Below are positions 11,953-20,247 of a stretch of 64,000 nt of DNA, piece by piece (the first letter of the stretch is position 1; each line of letters starts with the position of its first letter). Source of the DNA: Oricola cellulosilytica (GTDB taxonomy: Bacteria; Pseudomonadota; Alphaproteobacteria; Rhizobiales; Rhizobiaceae); the NCBI RefSeq assembly GCF_019966575.1, contig NZ_JAINFK010000001.1, positions 535,634 through 599,633 on the forward strand, written 5' to 3'. The position numbers and the translations under genes were made by a program. The notes below the pieces were generated by a model, which made no database searches, was not told where the DNA came from, and saw only the letters and a list, made by a program, of their open reading frames with translations.

Positions 11953-12594
11953 GAGCGTTCTCCGACGTATGGTTTTTTCAACTACCGACCGGATCACTAG
12001 TAGTCGCGCCTGAGAGCCCCCGCATGACCCATTTGTACTATGGGAAACTTGGCGCACCGATCTCCGAGATCGACCAAGGAGATTGGGGCCGTGCAGTATT
12101 TTTTCGCGACTTCGGCCTGCCGCGGAACGGGTTTTTCATTTGCCGGTACGAGCTATAGCCTCTTTGGATCATGCAACATCGCCCGTATGGGCCCATCATA
12201 GACGCCGATTCTCGACAAAACTCCTTGGGTTTTGCGGAAGGATACATCGATCCACGTCCAGCCTTTGCTCGAGGTCCCTCGCGCCTCCTGAATCGGTTCT
12301 GATTATGCCAAGGCAGTTAGGAAGTCAGATGCGCATTCGATTGGGCCCGAGGGCTATAAACCGCACAGGGGTGGGGGTGACCATCAGGACCGGCGTTGTT
12401 CCTTCCATGTGTGCGGGGAAAGTAAACCGCGTTGCAGCGGGCCGCCACAATCACCGACAAGGAAACCGGAATGATGTCAGGCCAAGCACCCAATATATCC
12501 GGACAGGGTGTGACACAGTGGGAATCTGCATCTGACGATTACCGCAGCACATGTGTTCGGTTCCAAGATGAGAGGCCCCGGACAGGAGACCATC
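11953..12594. other. 642-bp gene-free stretch, divergent promoter region
   Basis: It lies between the minus-strand lipoprotein gene and the plus-strand small membrane protein gene. Short open frames on both strands lack ribosome sites and family resemblance. By eye the stretch is richer in A+T than the housekeeping part of the window. It must contain promoters for both flanking transcripts, but I see no clear Fur-box dyad or other named operator. Confidence 0.5.
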
Positions 12595-12948
12595 GTGACA
12601 CAGGACCAGAGAAACTTTCTTAGCATGGCTCGGTTGTATCAGTACGGCAATATTATGCGCACAACGATCTTTGCATATATTGCTTTGGCCGCGATCATGG
12701 AACTTGGCCCAAGCGGTTATTCGGCTCCGCTGACTGTGCTGGTAGTCGCGGTAGCTGCTTACGGAATCCTCGGGGGCGGGGCCGCGCTCGATGACGTCAG
12801 CAATCTACGGGATGCCATGGACGAAGACATGGCCGCCACAAGCTTCGGAAAGGCCGTGAAATCCAGAAATATGCGGGCCCTGAAGATGACTTCTACGGCG
12901 GTGCTGGCGCTAATCGGCATCGCCGAGCTCTATGCACTGTTCGCTTAG
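12595..12948 (+). CDS. Small two- or three-pass membrane protein of unknown function
   Basis: A 117-aa protein. The GTG at 12595 (VTQDQRNFLSMARLY) is chosen because AGGAGA sits 6 bases upstream; an ATG at 12568 in the same frame lacks one. Hydrophobic segments occur at about residues 22-38 (TTIFAYIALAAIM), 43-62 (PLTVLVVAVAAYGILGGGA) and 96-116 (TAVLALIGIAELYALF). A polar loop with DDVSNLRDAMDEDM separates the second and third. No family is recognised. It is the only plus-strand gene in the direct-repeat-bounded insert and stops 171 bp before the DltA-like gene. Confidence 0.65.
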   Translation: MTQDQRNFLSMARLYQYGNIMRTTIFAYIALAAIMELGPSGYSAPLTVLVVAVAAYGILGGGAALDDVSNLRDAMDEDMAATSFGKAVKSRNMRALKMTSTAVLALIGIAELYALFA

Positions 12949-13085
12949 GTAAAGGCACACCGCGTTCAACGAAGTGCGCTTGGCTAAATTCTCTAGAACA
13001 TTTACTATTCATCGCCGACTTAATTTAACTTATATCGATTAAGGTAAACAACTACTTTCCCTTCTCGCTTCAGGACCTCTTTGTT

Positions 13086-13206
13086 ACTGCATAGTCAGCA
13101 GATGCAGCGAGGCCTGCGCATGACGGCGAATTTCAACATTGCTAGCTCCTTGCAAGAATCGTTTTCCGCCCATCCGGATAACGAGGCGCTTGTCGCCGGA
13201 GCCGAG
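13086..13206 (+). repeat. Right copy of the 121-bp imperfect direct repeat (intact start of the adenylation gene)
   Basis: Gapless match to 8851-8971. This copy covers the leader, ribosome site and first 29 codons of the functional DltA-like gene (ATG at 13120). Similarity begins in GTTACTGCA in both copies; upstream of that the flanks differ. The orientation is direct, 4.2 kb from the left copy. Confidence 0.85.
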
Positions 13207-14691
13207 CGGTACACCTACCGGACATTGCGCGAAAACGTGCGCCGCCTCGCCGGGGCGATCCGACCCTGCCTCACCCATGGCCGGGTAGGCATAGCCGCAT
13301 CGCGCAGCGCCGAAGCGTGCATCGGGATCCTCGCTACCGCCTGGGCGGGCGGAACCTATGTCCCCATCAACCTGAAATCCCCGGAAGCACGCCTGATCGA
13401 GCTGTTCGAGAGGCTCGAACTGGACGCCTTGATCGTCGACTGGGCCGGCGAGAAACTGCTGACGCCCGAGGTGGAGAAGGCGGCTCCGGGTAAGATCTTC
13501 CGGCGGGGTGCCGATCGGGGCGCGTTTCGGACGCTGGAGGCCGAGATCGATGCGCCCCATGAGAATGATGCCGACGGGCCCGCGCATGTCGGTCCGGATC
13601 ATCTCGCCTATATCGAATTCACGTCGGGAACCACGGGCAAGCCAAAGGGCGTCATGGTCCCCACCGGAGCGGTTGAGAGTTATCTCGATGCGATGACAGC
13701 GTGGTACGATTTCGGACCGGACGACCGCGCTGCGGAAACCTGCGACATCACATTCGACCTCTCCGTGCACAACATGCTGACAACATGGAAGGCCGGTGCG
13801 ACCCTGCATGTCTTGCGGCCGCTCGACATGGTGGTGCCGGCCCGCTTCATACGGGCCCACGGGATCACCACCTGGCTCTCGGTGCCTTCCGTGGTGACAA
13901 TGGCCCGCAAGACCGGCGGGCTCGCGCCGGACAGCCTGCCGTCGCTGAGGATTTCGCTGTTCTGCGGAGAACCGCTTCCCGTCGAGACCGCCGAAGCATG
14001 GAGCCGGGCCGCGCCCAACAGCATCGTCGACAACATCTACGGCCCTACGGAAGCGACCATCGCCTGCCTGCGCCAGCCATGGACGGAGGGCGGCCTCTCG
14101 ACCCGCGAACGGGGGATCGTCGCAATCGGCCGACCTTATCCCGGCATGGAAGCGCGGATCGTCGATGCCGGCGGCCGAACCGTCGCCGACGGAGAGCGCG
14201 GCGAAATCGCGCTCGCCGGCGCACAACTTGCGCGTGGATATTTCGGGCAACCGGAACTGACCGCTGAACGTTTCCCGGTCATCGACGACAAGCGGTGGTA
14301 CCTCACCGGAGACCGGGGCTATCGGGACGCCGACGGCGTGTTCCACCATCTCGGGCGCCTCGACAACCAGATCAAGCTGCATGGCCACCGTATCGAACTG
14401 GAGGAAATCGACATGGGACTGCGGGACGCGGCCGAAACGGACACGGCCGCCGCCGTCGCATGGCCTATGGCGAACGGCACGGCAGAGGGTGTCGTCGGGT
14501 TTTATGTGCCCGGTGAAAGAAACGGTGACCGGATTCGCGAGAGCCTGCGCAAGATTCTGCCGCCCCACATGGTGCCGGGACGCATCCAATCCATTGACGC
14601 GATGCCCCTCAACGCCAACGGCAAGATCGACCGGAATGCGCTGACTGCCCTGCTCCAGCAGGAAAACAGCGGATCGGCGGCAGCATCATGA
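13120..14691 (+). CDS. DltA-like amino-acid-activating (adenylation) enzyme
   Basis: A 523-aa stand-alone adenylation-domain protein. Core motifs in order: A3 FTSGTTGKPKG (about residues 166-176), A4 with FDLSV, whose Asp is the residue that holds the substrate amino group in amino-acid-activating enzymes, A5 NIYGPTEAT, A7 YLTGDRG, A8 GRLDNQIKLHGHRIELEEID, and A10 NGKIDR near residue 502. It would adenylate an amino acid and load it on the carrier protein encoded two genes downstream. The start ATG 13120 has GCGAGG upstream. Its TGA overlaps the ATG of the next gene. The substrate (D-Ala as in DltA, or another) cannot be fixed by eye. Confidence 0.82.
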   Translation: MTANFNIASSLQESFSAHPDNEALVAGAERYTYRTLRENVRRLAGAIRPCLTHGRVGIAASRSAEACIGILATAWAGGTYVPINLKSPEARLIELFERLELDALIVDWAGEKLLTPEVEKAAPGKIFRRGADRGAFRTLEAEIDAPHENDADGPAHVGPDHLAYIEFTSGTTGKPKGVMVPTGAVESYLDAMTAWYDFGPDDRAAETCDITFDLSVHNMLTTWKAGATLHVLRPLDMVVPARFIRAHGITTWLSVPSVVTMARKTGGLAPDSLPSLRISLFCGEPLPVETAEAWSRAAPNSIVDNIYGPTEATIACLRQPWTEGGLSTRERGIVAIGRPYPGMEARIVDAGGRTVADGERGEIALAGAQLARGYFGQPELTAERFPVIDDKRWYLTGDRGYRDADGVFHHLGRLDNQIKLHGHRIELEEIDMGLRDAAETDTAAAVAWPMANGTAEGVVGFYVPGERNGDRIRESLRKILPPHMVPGRIQSIDAMPLNANGKIDRNALTALLQQENSGSAAAS

Positions 14692-16178
14692 CCTCGGTCG
14701 ACACAGCGCGTCCGCAAGCTTCCGTCACGCTCAATCCACTCCGGTGGCGGCGCAAATGGCTCGACATGGACCGCAACGAGGCGGTGTTGCGATGGGCCCA
14801 GACGGGCTGGGGGCAGACGATCCTGCACGTCGCGTTTCTAGGCGTTCTGTTCCTGCTTCCGGCGGTGCGCACCAAGCATTTCGTGCTGATCGCCATCGCA
14901 CTGGTCCTGTCTGCAGTCCTCCCCGCCCGGCGGATGGCCGTTCTGACTGCCGTTGGCGCGGTCTATTTCCTGCTCAGGCCGCTGAAACACGAGGAGCATT
15001 ATCTCGTCTTCGACGAGCTCTGGACTTCCTACGGAACTTCCGCTCCGACCCAGATCGGTTTCGTCCTCTTTGGGCTTGTCTTCATCGCTTTTGCTGCCGC
15101 GATGATCAGAAACCAGGTGACCCGGAAAGCGGGTTTCATCGCACGGCGGCCGATCCAGTTCATGCTCTTCCTTTGTGTCGGTCTGTCGGCGGCAACCATC
15201 GCCCTTCCCGACACTCACCCGCTCTTTCCTCCCGCGTGGATATTTCTCGCCTATCTGACGGGGAGCTTCTTTTTCCTCGGTTACATTCTGCTCGACAGCC
15301 GTTCCAAGTTGGCCCTCCCGATCGGTCAGCAACTCGGCTTTCTGCGCCCCGTCTGGGCAGCCACCTCTGTTCCGTTCAAGGGGCCGGCCTACTTCCGGAA
15401 GTTCGAAGCCGGGAACGCGGACGAACTGGCAATCTCCCGGTTGAAAGCGCTCAAGCTGGTTGTCTGGGCGACCATTCTCTACTGGGCGTGGGACATCGTC
15501 TTCAATCGCATCCTGTACGGCGGGCTCGAGTTCCCGCAGCTCGATGACGCAATCGCCGCCACGGCGGCCGGAGCGGACCAGGCCGTGGCCGTCCGCTGGG
15601 CGATCGTGGGCGCGGCCTTCCTGGCGCAGATCATTGTCTTCGGGGCGTATATTCACGCCTTCGTCGCGGTCATAAGAATGGCCGGGTTCAAGGTTCCGCG
15701 CGGCATGGCGAAGCCTCTCGCCTCCCGGACGATTTCCGAGTTCTGGGGCCGGTATCTGTTCTACTTCAAGGAACTTCTCGCAGATTTCTTCTTCTATCCG
15801 GCGTTCCAGCGATACTTCAAACGCTTTCCGCGCCTGCGCATCGCGTTCGCGACCTTCGCGGCTGCCTTCGTCGGAAACATTCTGTTCGACGTAATCAGCA
15901 ACTCGCCCTATTTCGCGACCCGCGGTTTCCTGTCGATGATCGAGGATTTGTCTTCCTACATCATTTACGCCGCCGTTCTGACGGTGGGTCTGATCTGGTC
16001 GCAGATCGCTCAAAAAAGACCGAAGCCGGAGGACGGCTGGTGGCGCTACGACGTGCTGCCGCGCGTCCAGGTCATCGTCTTTTACGCTCTCCTTCAGGTC
16101 TTTGACGACACCAGCGGCGTCGTGCCCGCCGGTGAACGCATCACTTTCTTCTTCAGCCTCTTCGGAGTGACCCCATGA
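14688..16178 (+). CDS. DltB/MBOAT-like multipass membrane protein with an atypical active-site region
   Basis: A 496-aa integral membrane protein with about ten hydrophobic segments. It occupies the dltB position, coupled by ATGA to both the adenylation and carrier genes. The segment EFWGRYLFYFKELLADFFFYP resembles the MBOAT motif (EFWrRWHiSL..flrDyvyiPL). However, the catalytic His expected about 40 residues later in a GLWHG-like motif is replaced (AAFVGNILFDV). If it is an O-acyltransferase it uses another residue; alternatively it only channels or anchors. Family assignment is therefore an inference from gene order plus weak motif similarity. Confidence 0.6.
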   Translation: MTSVDTARPQASVTLNPLRWRRKWLDMDRNEAVLRWAQTGWGQTILHVAFLGVLFLLPAVRTKHFVLIAIALVLSAVLPARRMAVLTAVGAVYFLLRPLKHEEHYLVFDELWTSYGTSAPTQIGFVLFGLVFIAFAAAMIRNQVTRKAGFIARRPIQFMLFLCVGLSAATIALPDTHPLFPPAWIFLAYLTGSFFFLGYILLDSRSKLALPIGQQLGFLRPVWAATSVPFKGPAYFRKFEAGNADELAISRLKALKLVVWATILYWAWDIVFNRILYGGLEFPQLDDAIAATAAGADQAVAVRWAIVGAAFLAQIIVFGAYIHAFVAVIRMAGFKVPRGMAKPLASRTISEFWGRYLFYFKELLADFFFYPAFQRYFKRFPRLRIAFATFAAAFVGNILFDVISNSPYFATRGFLSMIEDLSSYIIYAAVLTVGLIWSQIAQKRPKPEDGWWRYDVLPRVQVIVFYALLQVFDDTSGVVPAGERITFFFSLFGVTP

Positions 16179-16426
16179 CCTCGATGAACATCCAATCCGT
16201 GCGGGAAACCATCGCTGACCTGTTGGCCGAACGCGGGCAGGGGACCGAGTTCAGGGACGATGAATCGCTGTTCGACAGCGGCCGTCTCGACTCCATTGCG
16301 GCCGTCAACGTCTTGCTTGCTCTTGAAACGGAGTTCGGCGTGGATCTCAGCGATCCGGATTTCGACGTGTCACGCATCGATTCCCTCGATGAAATCAAGG
16401 CGCTTCTCGGCGCGACGACATCGTGA
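16175..16426 (+). CDS. DltC-like aminoacyl/acyl carrier protein
   Basis: An 83-aa acidic four-helix carrier protein. The phosphopantetheine site is S40 in FDSGRLDSIAAVNVLLALE, preceded by the usual DDESLFDSG. The C-terminal helix IDSLDEIKALL is typical of PCP/DltC-type carriers. It overlaps the preceding gene by 4 bp (ATGA). It would receive the activated amino acid from the adenylating enzyme and present it to the membrane protein. It needs a phosphopantetheinyl transferase encoded elsewhere. Confidence 0.85.
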   Translation: MTSMNIQSVRETIADLLAERGQGTEFRDDESLFDSGRLDSIAAVNVLLALETEFGVDLSDPDFDVSRIDSLDEIKALLGATTS

Positions 16427-16447
16427 CCGCAACGCGGGAGATTGCAC

Positions 16448-17506
16448 ATGTTCGTGGATAGTTACAGCCCGGATACCAAACTGCCTCTGCGGGTATGGCT
16501 GCTCGCTACGGCCGCTGCCTGCGTCATTGCCTCGCTGATAATCGACCTGACGCTGTTCGACCGGACATTTCTTTACGAATCCCCGCCAGACTGGGAGGTC
16601 AGCGGTCTCATCCGCCTGACGCTAAGCCTGATCGCCGGTATCGCCTTTGCCTACGCCGTCATGCCGGCGGAGGCTCCGGGCTACGGGGCGCGCCGGAACC
16701 TCGGAATGCAGCCAATCGCCTTCTGGGCGATCTGCCTCTTCACCTACGGAGTCCATATTTGGGCGGCGACCGTGCTGATCGTTGCCCCGGCCGCGCTCAC
16801 GGCGGCTGTCACCGAACTAGGATCGATCGCGCTCCTCCAGGAAGGCGCGATCGCGCTGGCTGCTGCTCTCCTTTTGCTGACGGCGATCACTGGCGACGGG
16901 CTGCGCAGCCGCCGGGTTTTCGGGTTGCCGGCGCGGCTCCTCACACTTGGGATGACGCTCGCCGTTCTGATCCTCCTGCTTGAGGAGACGTCCTACGGAC
17001 AGCATTATTTCGGGTGGGAAGCGCCGCCGGCCTTCGAGGGCAACCTCCAGCAGGAAACGAACCTGCATAATTTCTATACCATTCGCTTCGAGATGATCTA
17101 TTACGGCGGGGCGTTCGCCGCCTTCATCGCGATGCCCCTGCTGCTCCCGAACCTGCCTGGCTTGCTTCGCGATCAGTTGGCCCGCTTCGTTCCTCCGGGC
17201 GGATTTGCGCTTCTCGCAATGCCTCTGGTCGGGGGAATGTACGCGTCCTGGAACATCATGCCGCAGCAGGTCATGTTCATCGCCGGCATTGCTGTCATGG
17301 TGCTCTTTCTCTCCCGTTCGCACGCGAACCGACTCCCGGTCCTCGCCGGCCTCGGCATCATTGCCGCCACACAGGTGCTTTACCTCGCGCAGGGGATCAA
17401 TCAGGTCGAAAACTACGAAGTCGCCGAAATCCGGGAAGCCAGCATCTGTCTGGCGCTTCTGGGCTATGCGGTCTGGTTCTGGCAGCGCAATCGCACGGCG
17501 GACTGA
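16448..17506 (+). CDS. Multipass membrane protein with a conserved EETSYGQ..NLQQETNLHN motif, unknown function
   Basis: A 352-aa protein with eight to nine hydrophobic segments. The start ATG 16448 (MFVDSYSPD) is preceded by GGGAG at 8 bases. Between hydrophobic segments 5 and 6 lies EETSYGQHYFGW...NLQQETNLHNF, a polar cluster (Glu, Gln, Asn, His) that recurs in a family of uncharacterised bacterial membrane proteins (EExSWGQ...NxQxExNxHN). The cluster looks like a site for a polar ligand or metal at the membrane face. It closes the Dlt-like operon where dltD would be, but does not resemble DltD, which is a single-pass SGNH-like protein. Confidence 0.6.
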   Translation: MFVDSYSPDTKLPLRVWLLATAAACVIASLIIDLTLFDRTFLYESPPDWEVSGLIRLTLSLIAGIAFAYAVMPAEAPGYGARRNLGMQPIAFWAICLFTYGVHIWAATVLIVAPAALTAAVTELGSIALLQEGAIALAAALLLLTAITGDGLRSRRVFGLPARLLTLGMTLAVLILLLEETSYGQHYFGWEAPPAFEGNLQQETNLHNFYTIRFEMIYYGGAFAAFIAMPLLLPNLPGLLRDQLARFVPPGGFALLAMPLVGGMYASWNIMPQQVMFIAGIAVMVLFLSRSHANRLPVLAGLGIIAATQVLYLAQGINQVENYEVAEIREASICLALLGYAVWFWQRNRTAD

Positions 17507-17584
17507 ACCCTCGCCATGCCGGAGTGGCGGAATGGCAATTGAAAGCCTCCGCCGTCAGTTGCACCTGCCATATTGCCACATCCT

Positions 17585-17623
17585 CCCGCCCGGTTTACCG
17601 TTCGATCAAAAATAACGGGCGGG
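17585..17623 (+). repeat. 8-bp perfect inverted repeat in the leader of the BMP transporter operon
   Basis: CCCGCCCG at 17585-17592 pairs with CGGGCGGG at 17616-17623 across a 23-nt spacer, ending 36 bp before the BMP start codon. There is no T-run after it, so a simple terminator is unlikely. It could be an operator or a weak mRNA stem. Confidence 0.4.
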
Positions 17624-17659
17624 ATTCAAACCGGAAGGTCTTCAACAGGAGGGTGTGCG

Positions 17660-18700
17660 ATGTCTCACGAGAAATTTTTCGGCAAGGGTCCGGCCATCGA
17701 CAGACGGCGGCTGATCAAAACGGCTGCGGCAGGCGCGGGCCTGCTGGCGATGCCCGGCATCATCGGCAGGGCAAGCGCGCAGACGCCGCTGAAGGTGGCG
17801 GCGATCTATACGGTGCCGGTCGAGCAGCAGTGGGTCAGCCGCATCCACAAGGCCGCCAACGCCGCCGTCGAGCGCGGCGACATCGAATATGTGTTCTCCG
17901 AAAATACGTCGAACAACGACTATGAGCGCGTCATGCGCGAATACTCCGAGGCGGGTCACGACCTGATCATCGGTGAAGTCTTCGCCGTCGAAGATGCCGC
18001 CCGGCAGGTCGCGCGCGACTATCCGGAAAAAGCCTATCTGATGGGTTCGAGCTTCAAGCCGAAGGACGACACGCCGAACTTCGCCGTGTTCGACAACTAC
18101 ATTCAGGACGCGTCTTATCTTTCCGGCATCATTGCCGGGGCGATGACGGAATCGAAGAACATCGGAATGGTCGGCGGCTTCCCGATCCCGGAGGTGAACC
18201 GCCTGATGAATGCCTTCATGGCGGGCGTGCGCGAAGTCGCTCCATCGACCGAGTTTCAGGTGGCCTTCATCGGTTCCTGGTTCGACCCGCCGAAGGCCAA
18301 GGAAACCGCTTTCGCGCAGATCGATGCCGGCGCCGACATCATGTATGCGGAACGTTTCGGCGTGTCCGACGCCGCGCAGGAACGCGACGTGCTTGCCATC
18401 GGCAATGTCATCGACACGCAGGCCGACTATCCCGAAACAGTCGTCGCGTCGGCGCTCTGGCATTTCGAGCCGACGCTCGATACCGCCATCGCCCGGGTCA
18501 AGGCCGGCGAATTCAAGGCGGACGATTACGGCATTTACTCCTTCATGAAGGAGGGCGGCTGTTCGCTTGCGCCACTTGGCACCTTTGAAGGCAAGGTGCC
18601 CGAAGATGCCCTCAAGCTCGTGGCCGTCAAGGAAGAGAAGCTGAAAGACGGCTCCTGGGCCGTCGAGATTGACGATTCCGAGCCGAAATCGAGCGCATGA
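17660..18700 (+). CDS. BMP/PnrA-family ABC transporter substrate-binding protein
   Basis: A 346-aa periplasmic protein. The start ATG 17660 has AGGAGGG 7 bases upstream. It carries a twin-arginine-type signal (DRRRLIKTAAAGAGLLAMP, cleavage near ASA-QT, residue 42). The mature part has BMP-family landmarks: YTVPVEQQWVSRIHKA, GHDLIIGEVFAVEDAARQVA, FDNYIQDASYLSGIIAGAMT and a GxxGGFPIPEVNRLMNAF segment. Members bind nucleosides or related purine compounds. Its stop overlaps the ATPase start (ATGA). Confidence 0.9.
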   Translation: MSHEKFFGKGPAIDRRRLIKTAAAGAGLLAMPGIIGRASAQTPLKVAAIYTVPVEQQWVSRIHKAANAAVERGDIEYVFSENTSNNDYERVMREYSEAGHDLIIGEVFAVEDAARQVARDYPEKAYLMGSSFKPKDDTPNFAVFDNYIQDASYLSGIIAGAMTESKNIGMVGGFPIPEVNRLMNAFMAGVREVAPSTEFQVAFIGSWFDPPKAKETAFAQIDAGADIMYAERFGVSDAAQERDVLAIGNVIDTQADYPETVVASALWHFEPTLDTAIARVKAGEFKADDYGIYSFMKEGGCSLAPLGTFEGKVPEDALKLVAVKEEKLKDGSWAVEIDDSEPKSSA

Positions 18701-20247
18701 CGCCATCATCGGGCGGAGAGGCGGAAACGGTTCTCCGCCTCTCCGGCATCACCAAACGGTTCGGTCCACTCACGGCAAATGACGCCATCTCGCTGGAACT
18801 GAAGCGCGGCGAGGTCGTCGCGCTGCTCGGCGAGAACGGTGCCGGCAAGACCACGCTGATGAACATCCTGTTCGGTCACTATGTCGCCGACGAGGGGTCC
18901 GTCGAGGCGTTCGGGAGGCCGTTACCGGCCGGAGAGCCGCGCGCGGCGCTGTCCGCCGGGATCGGCATGGTGCATCAGCATTTCACGCTTGCCGATCAGA
19001 TGAGCGTGATCGAGAACATCGCGCTCGGCACCCAGCGCCTTTTTTCTCCGCGCTTCGACAAGGCCAAGGCAAGACAACGCATCGAGACGCTTTCGAGCGA
19101 TTTCGGACTTGCCGTTCATCCGGACGCGCTGATCTCCGATCTATCCGTCGGCGAGAGGCAGCGCGTGGAAATTCTCAAGGCGCTCTACAGAGACGCCCGC
19201 ATTCTCATTCTCGACGAACCGACCGCCGTGCTTACGCCGCTGGAGACAGACGCGCTGTTCGCGACACTGAAGAAGCTGGTCGCCTCGGGCCTTTCCATCA
19301 TCTTCATTTCGCACAAGCTGCATGAAGTCATGGCCGTCAGCGACCGGATCGTGGTGCTGCGCTCCGGGCGGATTGCCGGAGAACGGCGGACCTCCGACAC
19401 CACACGGCCGGAACTCGCGGCGCTGATGGTGGGAGGTGACATCGCAGCGCCGGCGGTGACAGAGCACGCGCCCGGCGGTACGATGCTCGAACTTGAAGAC
19501 ATCCATACTGCGGGCCGTGCGGGCGGCGCGCCGCTCGACGGCGTTTCGCTGAGTTTGCGCGCCGGCGAAATCACCGGTCTGGCCGGTGTGTCGGGCAACG
19601 GCCAGGCGGCGCTCGCCGCGTTGATCGCGGGGACGCTCAGGCCGGAACGCGGCGCGATGCGGATCGGCGGCGAAACCATCAACCGCTGGTCGGCGCGCGA
19701 AGCTCTTCGCCGCCACATCGGCCGTATCCCGGAGGACCGTCATGCGGTCGGCATGATCGGCGACATGAACGTGACCGAGAACGTGATCTCGGAACGCTAC
19801 CGCACACGCCGGTTCAGCCGCAACGGATTTCTCGACTGGCGTTCCGCCGAAACCTTCGCGCGCGGGATCATCGACGACTACGACGTCAAATGTCCGTCAC
19901 CGGACGCGCGCGTGCGTCTGCTTTCCGGGGGCAACATGCAGAAGCTGATCCTCGGCCGCGCCCTCGACGGCGATCCGCAAATCATCCTCGCCAACCAGCC
20001 GACGCGCGGCCTCGATGTCGGCGCGGTCGCCTATGTTCACTCGAAACTGCTGGAGGCGCGCAAACGCGGCGCGGCCATCCTGCTCATTTCCGAAGACCTC
20101 GACGAGGTGCTGGCGCTTTCCGACCGGCTGGTGGTGATCTCCAAGGGGCGGCTCTCGCCACCCTCGAAGCGCGGGGAACTGACCGTTCAACAGATCGGCG
20201 AACTGATGGCCGGCCACGGGCTGGAGGATCCGTCCCATGCGGCTTGA
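18697..20247 (+). CDS. ABC transporter ATP-binding protein, duplicated (BMP/nucleoside type)
   Basis: A 516-aa protein with two fused ABC domains. The first has Walker A GENGAGKTT (K51), signature LSVGERQR and Walker B ILILDEPTAVL. The second has a degenerate Walker A (GVSGNGQAAL, without Lys-Thr) but a good signature LSGGNMQK and a Walker B variant (IILANQPTRGLD), the usual asymmetry of the RbsA/NupO type. It energises uptake through the two following permeases. It overlaps the upstream gene by 4 bp and the downstream gene by 11 bp. Confidence 0.93.
   Translation: MTPSSGGEAETVLRLSGITKRFGPLTANDAISLELKRGEVVALLGENGAGKTTLMNILFGHYVADEGSVEAFGRPLPAGEPRAALSAGIGMVHQHFTLADQMSVIENIALGTQRLFSPRFDKAKARQRIETLSSDFGLAVHPDALISDLSVGERQRVEILKALYRDARILILDEPTAVLTPLETDALFATLKKLVASGLSIIFISHKLHEVMAVSDRIVVLRSGRIAGERRTSDTTRPELAALMVGGDIAAPAVTEHAPGGTMLELEDIHTAGRAGGAPLDGVSLSLRAGEITGLAGVSGNGQAALAALIAGTLRPERGAMRIGGETINRWSAREALRRHIGRIPEDRHAVGMIGDMNVTENVISERYRTRRFSRNGFLDWRSAETFARGIIDDYDVKCPSPDARVRLLSGGNMQKLILGRALDGDPQIILANQPTRGLDVGAVAYVHSKLLEARKRGAAILLISEDLDEVLALSDRLVVISKGRLSPPSKRGELTVQQIGELMAGHGLEDPSHAA

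Noticed and set aside
12083..12535. 150-codon plus-strand open frame in the gene-poor stretch before the small membrane protein
   Set aside because: No ribosome site, Arg/Pro-rich composition and no domain pattern; treated as non-coding.
15460..15675. Possible small genes inside the DltB-like gene in other frames
   Set aside because: Ser/Arg-rich shadow translations of a GC-rich membrane protein gene.
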